In this document: piece after piece, positions 8,520-15,762 of the stretch | How positions within the stretch are numbered: position 1 is the first letter of the stretch | Layout: each line of letters begins with the position of its first letter | Assembly: GCA_016126655.1 (NCBI GenBank) | Contig: CP065955.1 | Location: 2,240,001-2,304,000, forward strand | DNA length: 64,000 bases | Reading direction: 5' to 3' | Source: Aerococcaceae bacterium zg-1292 | GTDB lineage: Bacteria; Bacillota; Bacilli; Lactobacillales; Aerococcaceae | Program-made: the position numbers and the translations under genes | Notes under the pieces: model-generated | Told to the model about the DNA's origin: nothing | The model's input: the letters and a program-made list of their open reading frames with translations, nothing else | Database searches by the model: none

Positions 8520-9179
8520 ATGAACCATCTAACCAACAGTATTCGACACAAATATCTAACAGAAAACAGCGGTCATGCATTTGACCATCTCTTGCGCGTG
8601 GCACATCTAACACAAACCATCGCAGACGCATCAGATGACCAGAACTATTTATGGATACTCGCTTTACTCCATGAAGAATTCGATGATAAATTGAATCACG
8701 CACAGACACATGATTGCTTCATTGAACAATTACATGACTGGCAGGTTCCTGCTGACTACTTTGATGCTTTGATACGGGATTTACCCACCATTGGTTTTAA
8801 AGGTGGCTTTACCATCCCAGAACGTTCTCACGCCGCTCAACTAGTCACCGATGCCGATATGCTGGATGCTATGGGCGCTATCGGTATCGCACGAACCTTT
8901 CAATATAATGGTCAAGTGAAGCACGCCCCTTTTTATGACCCAGCGTTAGCGCAGATTACCTTAGATTCTCTTGATGAATACCGGCACAAACAACGGAATG
9001 CAATTGCACATTTTGATGAAAAACTATTACGATTAAAATCCTTTATCCAAACAGATAAAGCAAAAGCCATTGCCGAAAAACGTCACCAACGCACCCTACA
9101 ATTTGTCACTGACTTTTTCGATGAATTGGCAGAGTCTGGCGTGGATGTTAGCTTGCGTTTTGATTATAAATATTATTAA
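8520..9179 (+). CDS. HD-superfamily phosphohydrolase-like protein
   Basis: The 219-residue protein resembles the YpgQ/YedJ group of small HD proteins: GHAFDHLLRV near residue 18, LLHEEFDDKL near 49 and TDADMLDAMGAIGIARTF near 112. In the family the second motif is usually HD, whereas here the aspartate position reads Glu (HEE), followed by DD. Either metal binding uses the next residues or activity is altered. The ATG at 8520 has AAAGGACAGG upstream; earlier in-frame codons lack a site. It stands alone with its own promoter and a hairpin downstream. Substrate unknown, perhaps a nucleotide. Confidence 0.8.
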   Translation: MNHLTNSIRHKYLTENSGHAFDHLLRVAHLTQTIADASDDQNYLWILALLHEEFDDKLNHAQTHDCFIEQLHDWQVPADYFDALIRDLPTIGFKGGFTIPERSHAAQLVTDADMLDAMGAIGIARTFQYNGQVKHAPFYDPALAQITLDSLDEYRHKQRNAIAHFDEKLLRLKSFIQTDKAKAIAEKRHQRTLQFVTDFFDELAESGVDVSLRFDYKYY

Positions 9180-9240
9180 AAATACAAACATTGTCGTGCA
9201 CAAAAACTGTCACTGCTATTATCTTACCTACACAAAAATT

Positions 9241-9271
9241 GACCAGCACTACCAAAATCGTAGTACTGGTC
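9241..9271. terminator. Bidirectional terminator between HD gene and brnQ
   Basis: GACCAGCACTAC and GTAGTACTGGTC form a 12-bp stem with one mismatch between two convergent genes. Confidence 0.7.
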
Positions 9272-9285
9272 ATTATCTTATCCAC

Positions 9286-10632
9286 CTATTTATTTCCTAC
9301 TAAACCAGAATATAATTTTGTACTGGCGAAGACAAATAATTTTTCAACTAAGGTTAGGAAGACAACTGCCACTAGTGTCGGCATCAGCCATGACAACCCA
9401 TGCGTTGTCATCGGAAATGTCGCTGATAAATCTGTCACATACGGTAATTTCACACCGAATGAGGCCAACAAATCAACGATTGGTAACCCTACTGATAAGA
9501 AAGCAGCAACCACATAAACAAGACGAGAATAACGCACCCAATCATGTGTCACCCCAAGGACAATTAAGACTAACGCCACTGGATAAATCACTGTTAATAA
9601 TGGCACCGAATAAGCTAACAAGTTATTCAAGCCAAAGTTAGCCATTACAAATGAAAAGACACTCCACACGACAACCCATGCTTGGTATGATAATTTTTTA
9701 CCAAATAATGTATGGAAATACTCACTACCACTCGTAATTAATCCTACACATGTTGTTAAACAAGCCAAGGTAAAGATAGCTGCTAAAAATACTGCACCAA
9801 ATTCACCGAATGCTAAACGCATCGATTCCGATAGGACAAATGCACCATTTACAGCCCCCACAAACTGACCAGAGGTCACCATCCCGATTGAACTGAGCAT
9901 CGCGTATACTGCAAACAATACTACGCCTGCCAATAACCCAGCTTTCATCGTATAACGTGTCACTGATTTTTTATCTTTGATACCAAAATTTTTAATTGCC
10001 ATACTCACTACAAACCCAAAATTCAACGCCGCTACCGCATCCATCGTATTGTACCCTTCTAAAAATCCTTGGACAACTGATGCGTTTTGATAATTGCCAA
10101 CGGGTGCCGCCACTTGTTTTGGTAAGAAAATCACGCGTAAAAACATTAAGGTAATCATCACTAATAAAGTCGGCGTTAAGTATTTTCCAACACGCTCTAC
10201 TAATTTACTCGGTTTTAAACAAATCCACATTGCGACACTGAAAAATAGCGCTGTATAAACAAGACGAGCAACTAGTGGATTAAAGCCAACGGGCAAGTAC
10301 GGTGCAATCGCCATTTCAAATGGTACACTCCCCGCACGTGGAATACCTAAACCAGGACCAATCGATACGTAGATAGCTGTCGTAAAGATTAATGAAAATA
10401 ATGGACCCACACGATTAGCTAAATGACTCAAGCCTTCTGTCTTCCCTACCACAATCGCTCCTGCTACAGGGAAGACAACGGCTGTAATCGCAAAACTTAA
10501 TAAAGCAATCATGGTCATTGAACCTGCTTGATTTCCTAATAATGGCGGGAAAATCAAATTTCCTGCTCCAAAAAACAATCCAAAGAGCATGATACTCACT
10601 TGTAAAAACTGACTACGACTTAACTTTTCCAT
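9286..10632 (-). CDS. brnQ: Branched-chain amino acid transporter, LIVCS family
   Basis: The 448-residue protein has about twelve membrane segments and the BrnQ N-terminus: MLFGLFFGAGNLIFPPLLG (about residues 15-33). Members take up leucine, isoleucine or valine with Na+ or H+. A T-box leader lies upstream (10786-11040), which fits control by an uncharged branched-chain tRNA and supports the substrate class. The RBS is GAGGAGG. A copy of the leader-hairpin repeat sits between the T-box terminator and the ribosome binding site. I could not fix the specifier codon, so which amino acid is sensed is open. Confidence 0.93.
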   Translation of the reverse strand: MEKLSRSQFLQVSIMLFGLFFGAGNLIFPPLLGNQAGSMTMIALLSFAITAVVFPVAGAIVVGKTEGLSHLANRVGPLFSLIFTTAIYVSIGPGLGIPRAGSVPFEMAIAPYLPVGFNPLVARLVYTALFFSVAMWICLKPSKLVERVGKYLTPTLLVMITLMFLRVIFLPKQVAAPVGNYQNASVVQGFLEGYNTMDAVAALNFGFVVSMAIKNFGIKDKKSVTRYTMKAGLLAGVVLFAVYAMLSSIGMVTSGQFVGAVNGAFVLSESMRLAFGEFGAVFLAAIFTLACLTTCVGLITSGSEYFHTLFGKKLSYQAWVVVWSVFSFVMANFGLNNLLAYSVPLLTVIYPVALVLIVLGVTHDWVRYSRLVYVVAAFLSVGLPIVDLLASFGVKLPYVTDLSATFPMTTHGLSWLMPTLVAVVFLTLVEKLFVFASTKLYSGLVGNK

Positions 10633-10650
10633 TCTAATTCCTCCTCATAT

Positions 10651-10765
10651 TCTGGTTCGCTTAAGTCCCCTCGCCGTCTATCTCACAAAATCCTCCGGCG
10701 CGTTTTCACTCACCAGAAGTTTGTTCCTCAACCCGAGGCAGAACACCCACGCTCACACAGTGCCT
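10651..10765 (+). repeat. Leader-hairpin repeat, copy B (upstream of brnQ)
   Basis: A diverged copy, starting CTGGTTCGCTTAAGT. The stem is CCTCG (10669-10673) with CGAGG (10734-10738), unlike the GACTTGA stem of other copies but still complementary. It lies between the T-box terminator and the brnQ start. Confidence 0.65.
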
Positions 10766-10785
10766 TAATCTCTCTTCCAAAAAAA

Positions 10786-11040
10786 CGAAAAAATCCTTTG
10801 TCACGAATGACAAAGGACGAAATTATCGCGGTACCACCTTTTTTTCTTAACTCAATAAGCTCTCTAACATCTATCAATGTTGGGTAATGATAACGCCTAC
10901 CACCGCGGCAACTCTTACTCAGTTTCAGAATTGCATTAGAAAAAGGATTTTCAACTCACTTCACTGTAAGTTCACACCAACCACTTACTCTCTGAAAGAC
11001 TCCACAAGCTTACTCGTTTTTTCATGTTTTTAGATTAGAT
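10786..11040 (-). promoter_or_regulatory. T-box riboswitch of brnQ
   Basis: Read on the minus strand: a stem I region with CTTTCAG closing on CTGAAA and an AGAGAG (GA) motif, the near-invariant T-box GGTGGTACCGCG (10827-10838), then a terminator whose stem TCCTTTGTCA/TGACAAAGGA (10790-10817) is followed by TTTTTT. T-boxes bind uncharged tRNA and block the terminator. With brnQ downstream the ligand should be tRNA for Ile, Leu or Val; the specifier triplet was not assigned. Confidence 0.92.
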
Positions 11041-11055
11041 ATTTTTAATACAATG

Positions 11056-11084
11056 ATAATAACACTTATCAAAGCATCCGTCAA
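11056..11084 (-). promoter_or_regulatory. Promoter of the T-box/brnQ transcript
   Basis: On the minus strand TTGACG (11079-11084), a 17-base spacer and TATTAT (11056-11061). This places the RNA start just before the T-box stem I. Confidence 0.75.
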
Positions 11085-11325
11085 TAGTTTTTTCGAAAAA
11101 ATATTTCATATTTTTTTGCTGCTTGATAGCGGTGTTTTAGAAAATAGCACGCATTTTTATTCATGCCTACCTGGTTTATAAACACTATATTACCAGCACT
11201 CAGGAGTCATTTGGTTCAATTCAAGTGTCAAACAAAAATACGTATACGCACCATTAAGCTTATCCATGGAAATTCTTATCGCTTTTTCATTCAAATGATT
11301 CCATGAATCACCTCATCGTACACAT
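11085..11325. other. Intergenic stretch, nothing recognised
   Basis: AT-rich sequence between the brnQ promoter and the MGMT gene end. I see no gene, repeat or clear terminator. Confidence 0.4.
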
Positions 11326-11649
11326 TTAGTACTCAATATCCGTCACCCAACGGTGCCGTTTAATATCCACATGGTCTGCATCTTTGAATATGACTCCTTC
11401 ATTCATCAATAACATCCTTTGATTCACAAAATGTGGAGCCAATCGCCCCGCCGCATTCACTACTCGGTGACAAGGAAAGTTGCCATAGTATTCGGACATA
11501 CTCAATATTTTGCCAACTAAGCGTGCATTTTTCGGGCGATTAATTAATGCCGCAATCTGCCCGTACGTTGCCACTTTACCCACCGGTATTTCTGTTACTA
11601 CGGATAACACTTCATAGATTAAATCTTCCGTTAAAATTTTTATTGCCAT
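11326..11649 (-). CDS. MGMT-family protein (O6-alkylguanine transferase DNA-binding domain only)
   Basis: The 107-residue protein is just the C-terminal domain of O6-methylguanine methyltransferases: IPVGKVATYGQIA (about 21-33) in the helix-turn-helix and FPCHRVV (about 58-64) with the acceptor cysteine kept. Alkyltransferase-like (ATL) proteins have Trp there, so this one may still accept alkyl groups, though the usual N-terminal domain is absent. The start is uncertain: ATG at 11649 fits the family, but a GTG at 11658 sits right after the OsmC stop. Neither has a good site, suggesting translational coupling to OsmC. Confidence 0.85.
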   Translation of the reverse strand: MAIKILTEDLIYEVLSVVTEIPVGKVATYGQIAALINRPKNARLVGKILSMSEYYGNFPCHRVVNAAGRLAPHFVNQRMLLMNEGVIFKDADHVDIKRHRWVTDIEY

Positions 11650-11659
11650 ATTGCACACG

Positions 11660-12073
11660 TTAAACAGCAGTCAACTGGATGTTGACATTGTCGCTACTCT
11701 GCAATAATTTTGCGACCGGGCAACGCGTTAAACTGGTTGCTAATACTGATGCTGCTTCATTTGCATCTAAATGCGGCATTTGAACAGTTGCAGTGACAAA
11801 AAATTGATAACCCGGATTATCTTTTGCTAAATCAACCTCAACTGTAACAACGGTTTGATGCTCATACCCGCGCCGTTTTTCTTCGGCTTCGATGGTAGCA
11901 TTTAGGCAAGTCGCCAACGATAAGCCAAGTAATTGCTCAGGATTCGTGCCCGCATGGTTTTTCATCGGGCTGGATACAGTTACAGATAACCCATTTGGTT
12001 CATTGACATAAGACACACCTTCAATACCATCTTTGTTGATTACTTGCGTATGGTAGAGTGATTGATACTCCAT
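11660..12073 (-). CDS. OsmC/Ohr-family peroxiredoxin-like protein
   Basis: The 137-residue protein has the OsmC fold signatures: a first cysteine in LATCLNATIE (near residue 57) and a second in TRCPVAKLL (near 117), the pair that reduces organic hydroperoxides in Ohr and OsmC. NHAGTNPEQLLG before the first cysteine is typical. It heads a two-gene unit with the MGMT protein, a plausible oxidative and alkylation damage pair. Two tandem leader-hairpin repeats lie directly upstream of its AAGGAAG ribosome binding site. Confidence 0.9.
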   Translation of the reverse strand: MEYQSLYHTQVINKDGIEGVSYVNEPNGLSVTVSSPMKNHAGTNPEQLLGLSLATCLNATIEAEEKRRGYEHQTVVTVEVDLAKDNPGYQFFVTATVQMPHLDANEAASVLATSLTRCPVAKLLQSSDNVNIQLTAV

Positions 12074-12093
12074 TTGTTACACTTCCTTATTTT

Positions 12094-12331
12094 GGTTCCA
12101 AGTCGCTGAAATGTCACCACTTCACAAATCGCTTGGAGCGCTACTGCTCTCCGGCGCACTTTGCTCCAGTGGTCCATTTCATACCGCTCCTTGTCTCACC
12201 ATGTTTTATTTTGGTTCCAAGTCGCTGAAATGTCGCCACTTCACAAATCGCTTGGAGCGCTACTGCTCTCCGGCGCACTTTGCTCCAGTGGTCCATTTCA
12301 TACCGCTCCTTGTCTCACCATGTTTTATTTT
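12094..12331 (+). repeat. Leader-hairpin repeat, copies C1 and C2 (exact tandem)
   Basis: Two 119-bp units (12094-12212 and 12213-12331) that differ at one base. Each has GAAATG (12108-12113 in C1) pairing with CATTTC (12175-12180), flanked inside by CCACT/AGTGG. A third partial start follows at 12332. Near-identity means a recent duplication. They lie in the leader of the osmC-MGMT unit. Confidence 0.92.
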
Positions 12332-12456
12332 GGTTCGTTCAGCTTGCGCTTAATGTGATAGAGCGCTCGCAAAACTTGTATTATTATGAAGTGTAACACA
12401 ATTTTATTCGTCTTTTCATATGTTTCGCTTCAAATATTCAAGTGCAAGCAATAATA

Positions 12457-12485
12457 TTGTCCGTGCATATTAATTCCTTTATACT
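12457..12485 (+). promoter_or_regulatory. Promoter of the Old Yellow Enzyme gene
   Basis: TTGTCC (12457-12462), 17-base spacer, TATACT (12480-12485), 25 bases before the start codon. Confidence 0.75.
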
Positions 12486-12510
12486 AGCAATCATAAAGGA
12501 GGCTTATGTC

Positions 12511-13545
12511 ATGTCAAAATTATTATCACCCGCAATTATCGGCGGTCTGACACTATTCAACCGCGTTATTATGCCACCCATGTGTATGTATGAGGCGAAA
12601 AACGAAGATGGCAAACCAACACCATTTCACTTTGCTCATTATGGTATGCGTGCCATTAGTAAAGTTGGGTTAATTATTCAAGAAGCTACTGCCGTTGAAC
12701 CTGATGGCCGAATTACCAAGCACGATTTAGGACTATGGAATAACGAGCAAATGGAAGTGATGAAACAACTCGTTAACTCGATTCACTATCTCGGTACTAA
12801 AATCGGTGTGCAACTCGCTCATGCCGGTCGCAAAGCTAGCGACGCTCAGCACCCGTTAAGCCCAAGCGGTATTCCCTACAGTGATGCATACAACAATCCC
12901 GTTGAAATGACAACAGACCAAATACGAGCAACCATCAAAAATTTTGTCGAAGCTGCTAAACGAGCTGCTAATGCCGGATACGATATGATTGAAATCCATG
13001 CCGCCCACGGATACTTGAGTCATCAATTCTTATCACCATTAGCTAACCAACGTACTGACCAATACGGTGGCTCGCTTGAAAATCGTTACCGTATTTTACG
13101 TGAAATTATCGATGGTATAAAAAACGCCGTAGATTTACCGATTTGGGTGCGTATTTCAGCTGATGCTTATGACACAACAGGTCAGCAAAATAGCATGGCT
13201 GATTGGCAACAAATGGCTCACTTTATGGAATCACAAGGTGTTAAAGCTATCGATGTTTCGACAGGTGGTATCATTGATTCAAAACCGACCATCCCAGTGC
13301 ACGCTGGCTACCAAACACCTTATGCAACTAAGATTAAAGAAGCTGTCTCCATTGATGTGACTGCTGTCGGATTAATTACTGATGCTGGTTTGGCAGAATA
13401 CATTTTACAAACAAATCAAGCCGATGCTGTAATGGTTGGCCGAGCTCTGTTGCGCAATACCAATTGGCTAAATGACGCCGCTAACTCGTTGCATGATTAT
13501 GATTTTGAGCCTTTTAATCCTTCTTATCAAAGAGGTCAACAGTAA
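12511..13545 (+). CDS. namA: NADPH dehydrogenase, Old Yellow Enzyme (YqjM/NamA) family
   Basis: The 344-residue protein is a full-length FMN-dependent TIM barrel. YqjM-type features are present: a cysteine in MPPMCMYEA near residue 25, IEIHAAHGYLSHQFLSPLANQRTD near 165-188 with the substrate-binding His pair, and GGSLENRYR. Such enzymes reduce the C=C bond of unsaturated carbonyls and also nitro compounds. The ATG at 12511 follows GGAGG eight bases upstream; in-frame ATGs further upstream lack a site. It has its own promoter and terminator. Confidence 0.9.
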   Translation: MSKLLSPAIIGGLTLFNRVIMPPMCMYEAKNEDGKPTPFHFAHYGMRAISKVGLIIQEATAVEPDGRITKHDLGLWNNEQMEVMKQLVNSIHYLGTKIGVQLAHAGRKASDAQHPLSPSGIPYSDAYNNPVEMTTDQIRATIKNFVEAAKRAANAGYDMIEIHAAHGYLSHQFLSPLANQRTDQYGGSLENRYRILREIIDGIKNAVDLPIWVRISADAYDTTGQQNSMADWQQMAHFMESQGVKAIDVSTGGIIDSKPTIPVHAGYQTPYATKIKEAVSIDVTAVGLITDAGLAEYILQTNQADAVMVGRALLRNTNWLNDAANSLHDYDFEPFNPSYQRGQQ

Positions 13546-13584
13546 AATTGGTCGCGTACACAACAGGTTAGAACGTAAGAAAAA

Positions 13585-13619
13585 CCTCCAAAAAGCCTGA
13601 TGCAGTAGCTTTTTGGAGG
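13585..13619 (+). terminator. Terminator after namA
   Basis: CCTCCAAAAAGC and GCTTTTTGGAGG form a 12-bp perfect stem followed by AGTTTTT. Confidence 0.85.
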
Positions 13620-13699
13620 AGTTTTTACTGGTTTTGGTGATAAAGAAATATTATTCCTGCATTGTAAAATGAAGCGCAACACAAAGACACGTTCATCTA

Positions 13700-14230
13700 A
13701 TATACCAAAGTCGCAACAACAGTATAATGATAAGAAAATCATACCAACAAATGCTACCACAAAGCCATCCCACCCTCCCCTTTTGAAGATCTGACGAGCT
13801 ATCATCTGCTGTAATTCCTATGCATTTGGGAGAAATCGTTCTACTATCTCTCATAAAATCAAGCAAGGAAGTGTACACAAGTCAAACAAGTGAATAGTAA
13901 GAAAATTTACTGCGCACGGTACTTCGTTGATATCGCTCAAAATCGTTATTTTGAAACACGAGAGAATAATTACTACTTAAAATCACATGCGCCTTCTTAT
14001 CTAACTATACAGTGTCAATGAAAGCTCAAATTTAAGTTCATAGTGTAGACAGTTACCTTTACATCTATAATTTCGAACAACCGGAAGAAATCATAGCTAG
14101 CACTAAATCAATCTATAACTATGTTCATTAGGATTATGGACTTGTCTAATGCAGTGTGTATTCGCAGGAGAAGAAAGATGCGTCCGTCATCGAAAACATC
14201 TTGAAACTTCGATTGAAGATAGACCAAACA
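13700..14230 (+). pseudogene. Decayed IS30-family transposase
   Basis: No intact frame exists, but pieces of an IS30-type transposase occur in order in different frames. GRNRSTISHKIKQGSV (about 13828-13875) is the helix-turn-helix, usually GRSRSTISREIKRG. It is followed by QVKQVNSKKIYCARYFVDIAQ (about 13881-13943) and PEEIIASTKSIYNYVH (about 14080-14127), all with family-like spacing. Stops and at least two frameshifts separate them, so it is inactive. Its ends could not be fixed. Assignment rests on recall of IS30 motifs, not a search. Confidence 0.6.
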
Positions 14231-14260
14231 CAATCGCTATTCGCTTGTCATTCCACAAAA

Positions 14261-14288
14261 AAGCTGCTCGAGCTAGCTCGAACAGCTT
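14261..14288. terminator. Terminator of the beta-glucoside operon
   Basis: AAGCTGCTCGAG and CTCGAACAGCTT form a 12-bp stem with one mismatch; on the minus strand it is followed by TTTTTT. It lies downstream of the GPH symporter gene. Confidence 0.75.
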
Positions 14289-14373
14289 ATAAAACAACAC
14301 GGTAGTAGTATGAACAAGTTATTGTATTTTATTACCAATTAGCGAATAAAATCTCTCATCTCTTACAACTATC

Positions 14374-15762
14374 TTATTCATTAGTTGGATGAGCTGTTCT
14401 TTTGAGTTTCAATGCCTCTATAATGTCATCTTGCTGTTTATCAAGGCTAAAAAATTTTGTTACGCAGTATGCCATAAGTATCATGCCACACATTGGAATA
14501 ATACTAAACAATAAACGGATCATTAATAAAGAGGTTTCTGATTGAACAGCAGTTGCTCCAGTATACCCTGCTAGGCCTAATAATATACCTAGTAAAGCTG
14601 AACCTATACCACCTCCGATTTTTGCAAACGCTCCTCCCAATAACCCAACAGAACTATCTAAGCGAGCAAGTCCAATATATTCATTATAATCAGCCATTTG
14701 TACAGATAAATTTGCTTGAAGTGAAACAAACGGAAACTGACCAACTCCAGATATAAAAGCTCCTAAAAGTAAAAGAGGAATATTTTTCCCAGCAAAAAAG
14801 TACAACAGGTAACCAACAGCACTGATAATTGCACCTCCTGCAATCATTTGAGAGACTGAGTATCTTTTCATTAAAAATGGGAAAAACAGAGTCACGGGGA
14901 GAGCCAAAATACCGATAAACTGAATAGTACTATACAGAGCAATATCCCCTACAATATATGTAAAATAATATGTTGCTGCATTCATACCAATTACAACATT
15001 GTAGAATCCTGCCATTCCAGCTGTTGCCCAAGTATACTTATTTTCTTTCAGCATATCCAATACATCTTTGAAAGTTACTTTCTCCTGTCCACTTGTTTCA
15101 TCTAGAAAAGGATCTTCTTTGATGATAAAAAATCGTCCTAAACCTATTACCAATAAAGGGAGAGCATAGATTAGAATCAAAGTCCTCCAACCTTCTGGAC
15201 CGGTTGCTAATTTAGCCATCATGATAGGAAAAGAAACAGAAACTATTATCCCACCAATCATAGTCAATAATCCACCATAGATACCAACTTTAGCAATTTT
15301 TTCATTATCATTGTCAAAGGCTCGAATCATATAAGGTGTTTGACTAGCTAAAAGTAAAGTTGTAAACATTGAAAAAACCATGGTATACATAAGAAAAACC
15401 CAAATAGCCTTGACGGTCATACTCCAACTAACCGGGGTATAGAATAAAGCAAGCGTACAAAGCCAAACTCCTACAATACACCATTCATACGGACGACCTT
15501 TCCCCCATTTTGTTTTTGTATTGTCAACAATATATGAAGCCACAAAATCTGTCACACCATCAAATAACTTACTAATCATTATCAATGTTCCGACAAGGGT
15601 TGCAGGCATATTCAAAGTATCTGTACAAAAAATCATCAGGTAACCTATAATAATAGTATTTGCTGCAACAGAGATAGCTCGACTAGCCCATCCTAAAGTC
15701 TTAATAAAACCAATTTTTTCCACTTGATTCTTTTGAGTTGAAGTGATATTTTTCTTAAACAT
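14374..15762 (-). CDS. GPH-family sugar:cation symporter (beta-glucoside uptake)
   Basis: The 462-residue protein has twelve membrane segments and GPH features: ISKLFDGVTDFVASYIVDNTKTKWGKGRPYEW near residues 55-90, matching the family's D-x3-D-x-x-x-G...KWGKxRPW pattern. GPH symporters import glycosides without phosphorylation. The ATG at 15762 follows GGAGG. It overlaps the end of the GH3 gene by eight bases, so the two are coupled. With unphosphorylated GH1 and GH3 glucosidases upstream in the operon, import of an intact beta-glucoside such as gentiobiose or cellobiose is likely; the substrate is inferred. Confidence 0.88.
   Translation of the reverse strand: MFKKNITSTQKNQVEKIGFIKTLGWASRAISVAANTIIIGYLMIFCTDTLNMPATLVGTLIMISKLFDGVTDFVASYIVDNTKTKWGKGRPYEWCIVGVWLCTLALFYTPVSWSMTVKAIWVFLMYTMVFSMFTTLLLASQTPYMIRAFDNDNEKIAKVGIYGGLLTMIGGIIVSVSFPIMMAKLATGPEGWRTLILIYALPLLVIGLGRFFIIKEDPFLDETSGQEKVTFKDVLDMLKENKYTWATAGMAGFYNVVIGMNAATYYFTYIVGDIALYSTIQFIGILALPVTLFFPFLMKRYSVSQMIAGGAIISAVGYLLYFFAGKNIPLLLLGAFISGVGQFPFVSLQANLSVQMADYNEYIGLARLDSSVGLLGGAFAKIGGGIGSALLGILLGLAGYTGATAVQSETSLLMIRLLFSIIPMCGMILMAYCVTKFFSLDKQQDDIIEALKLKRTAHPTNE

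Noticed and set aside
12111-12358. Two overlapping plus-strand ORFs with repeated peptide sequence
   Set aside because: They are translations of the 119-bp tandem hairpin repeats; no ribosome binding site and the repeats are non-coding elsewhere.
13536-13805. 89-codon minus-strand ORF
   Set aside because: It runs through the namA terminator and the decayed IS30 region; no ribosome binding site.
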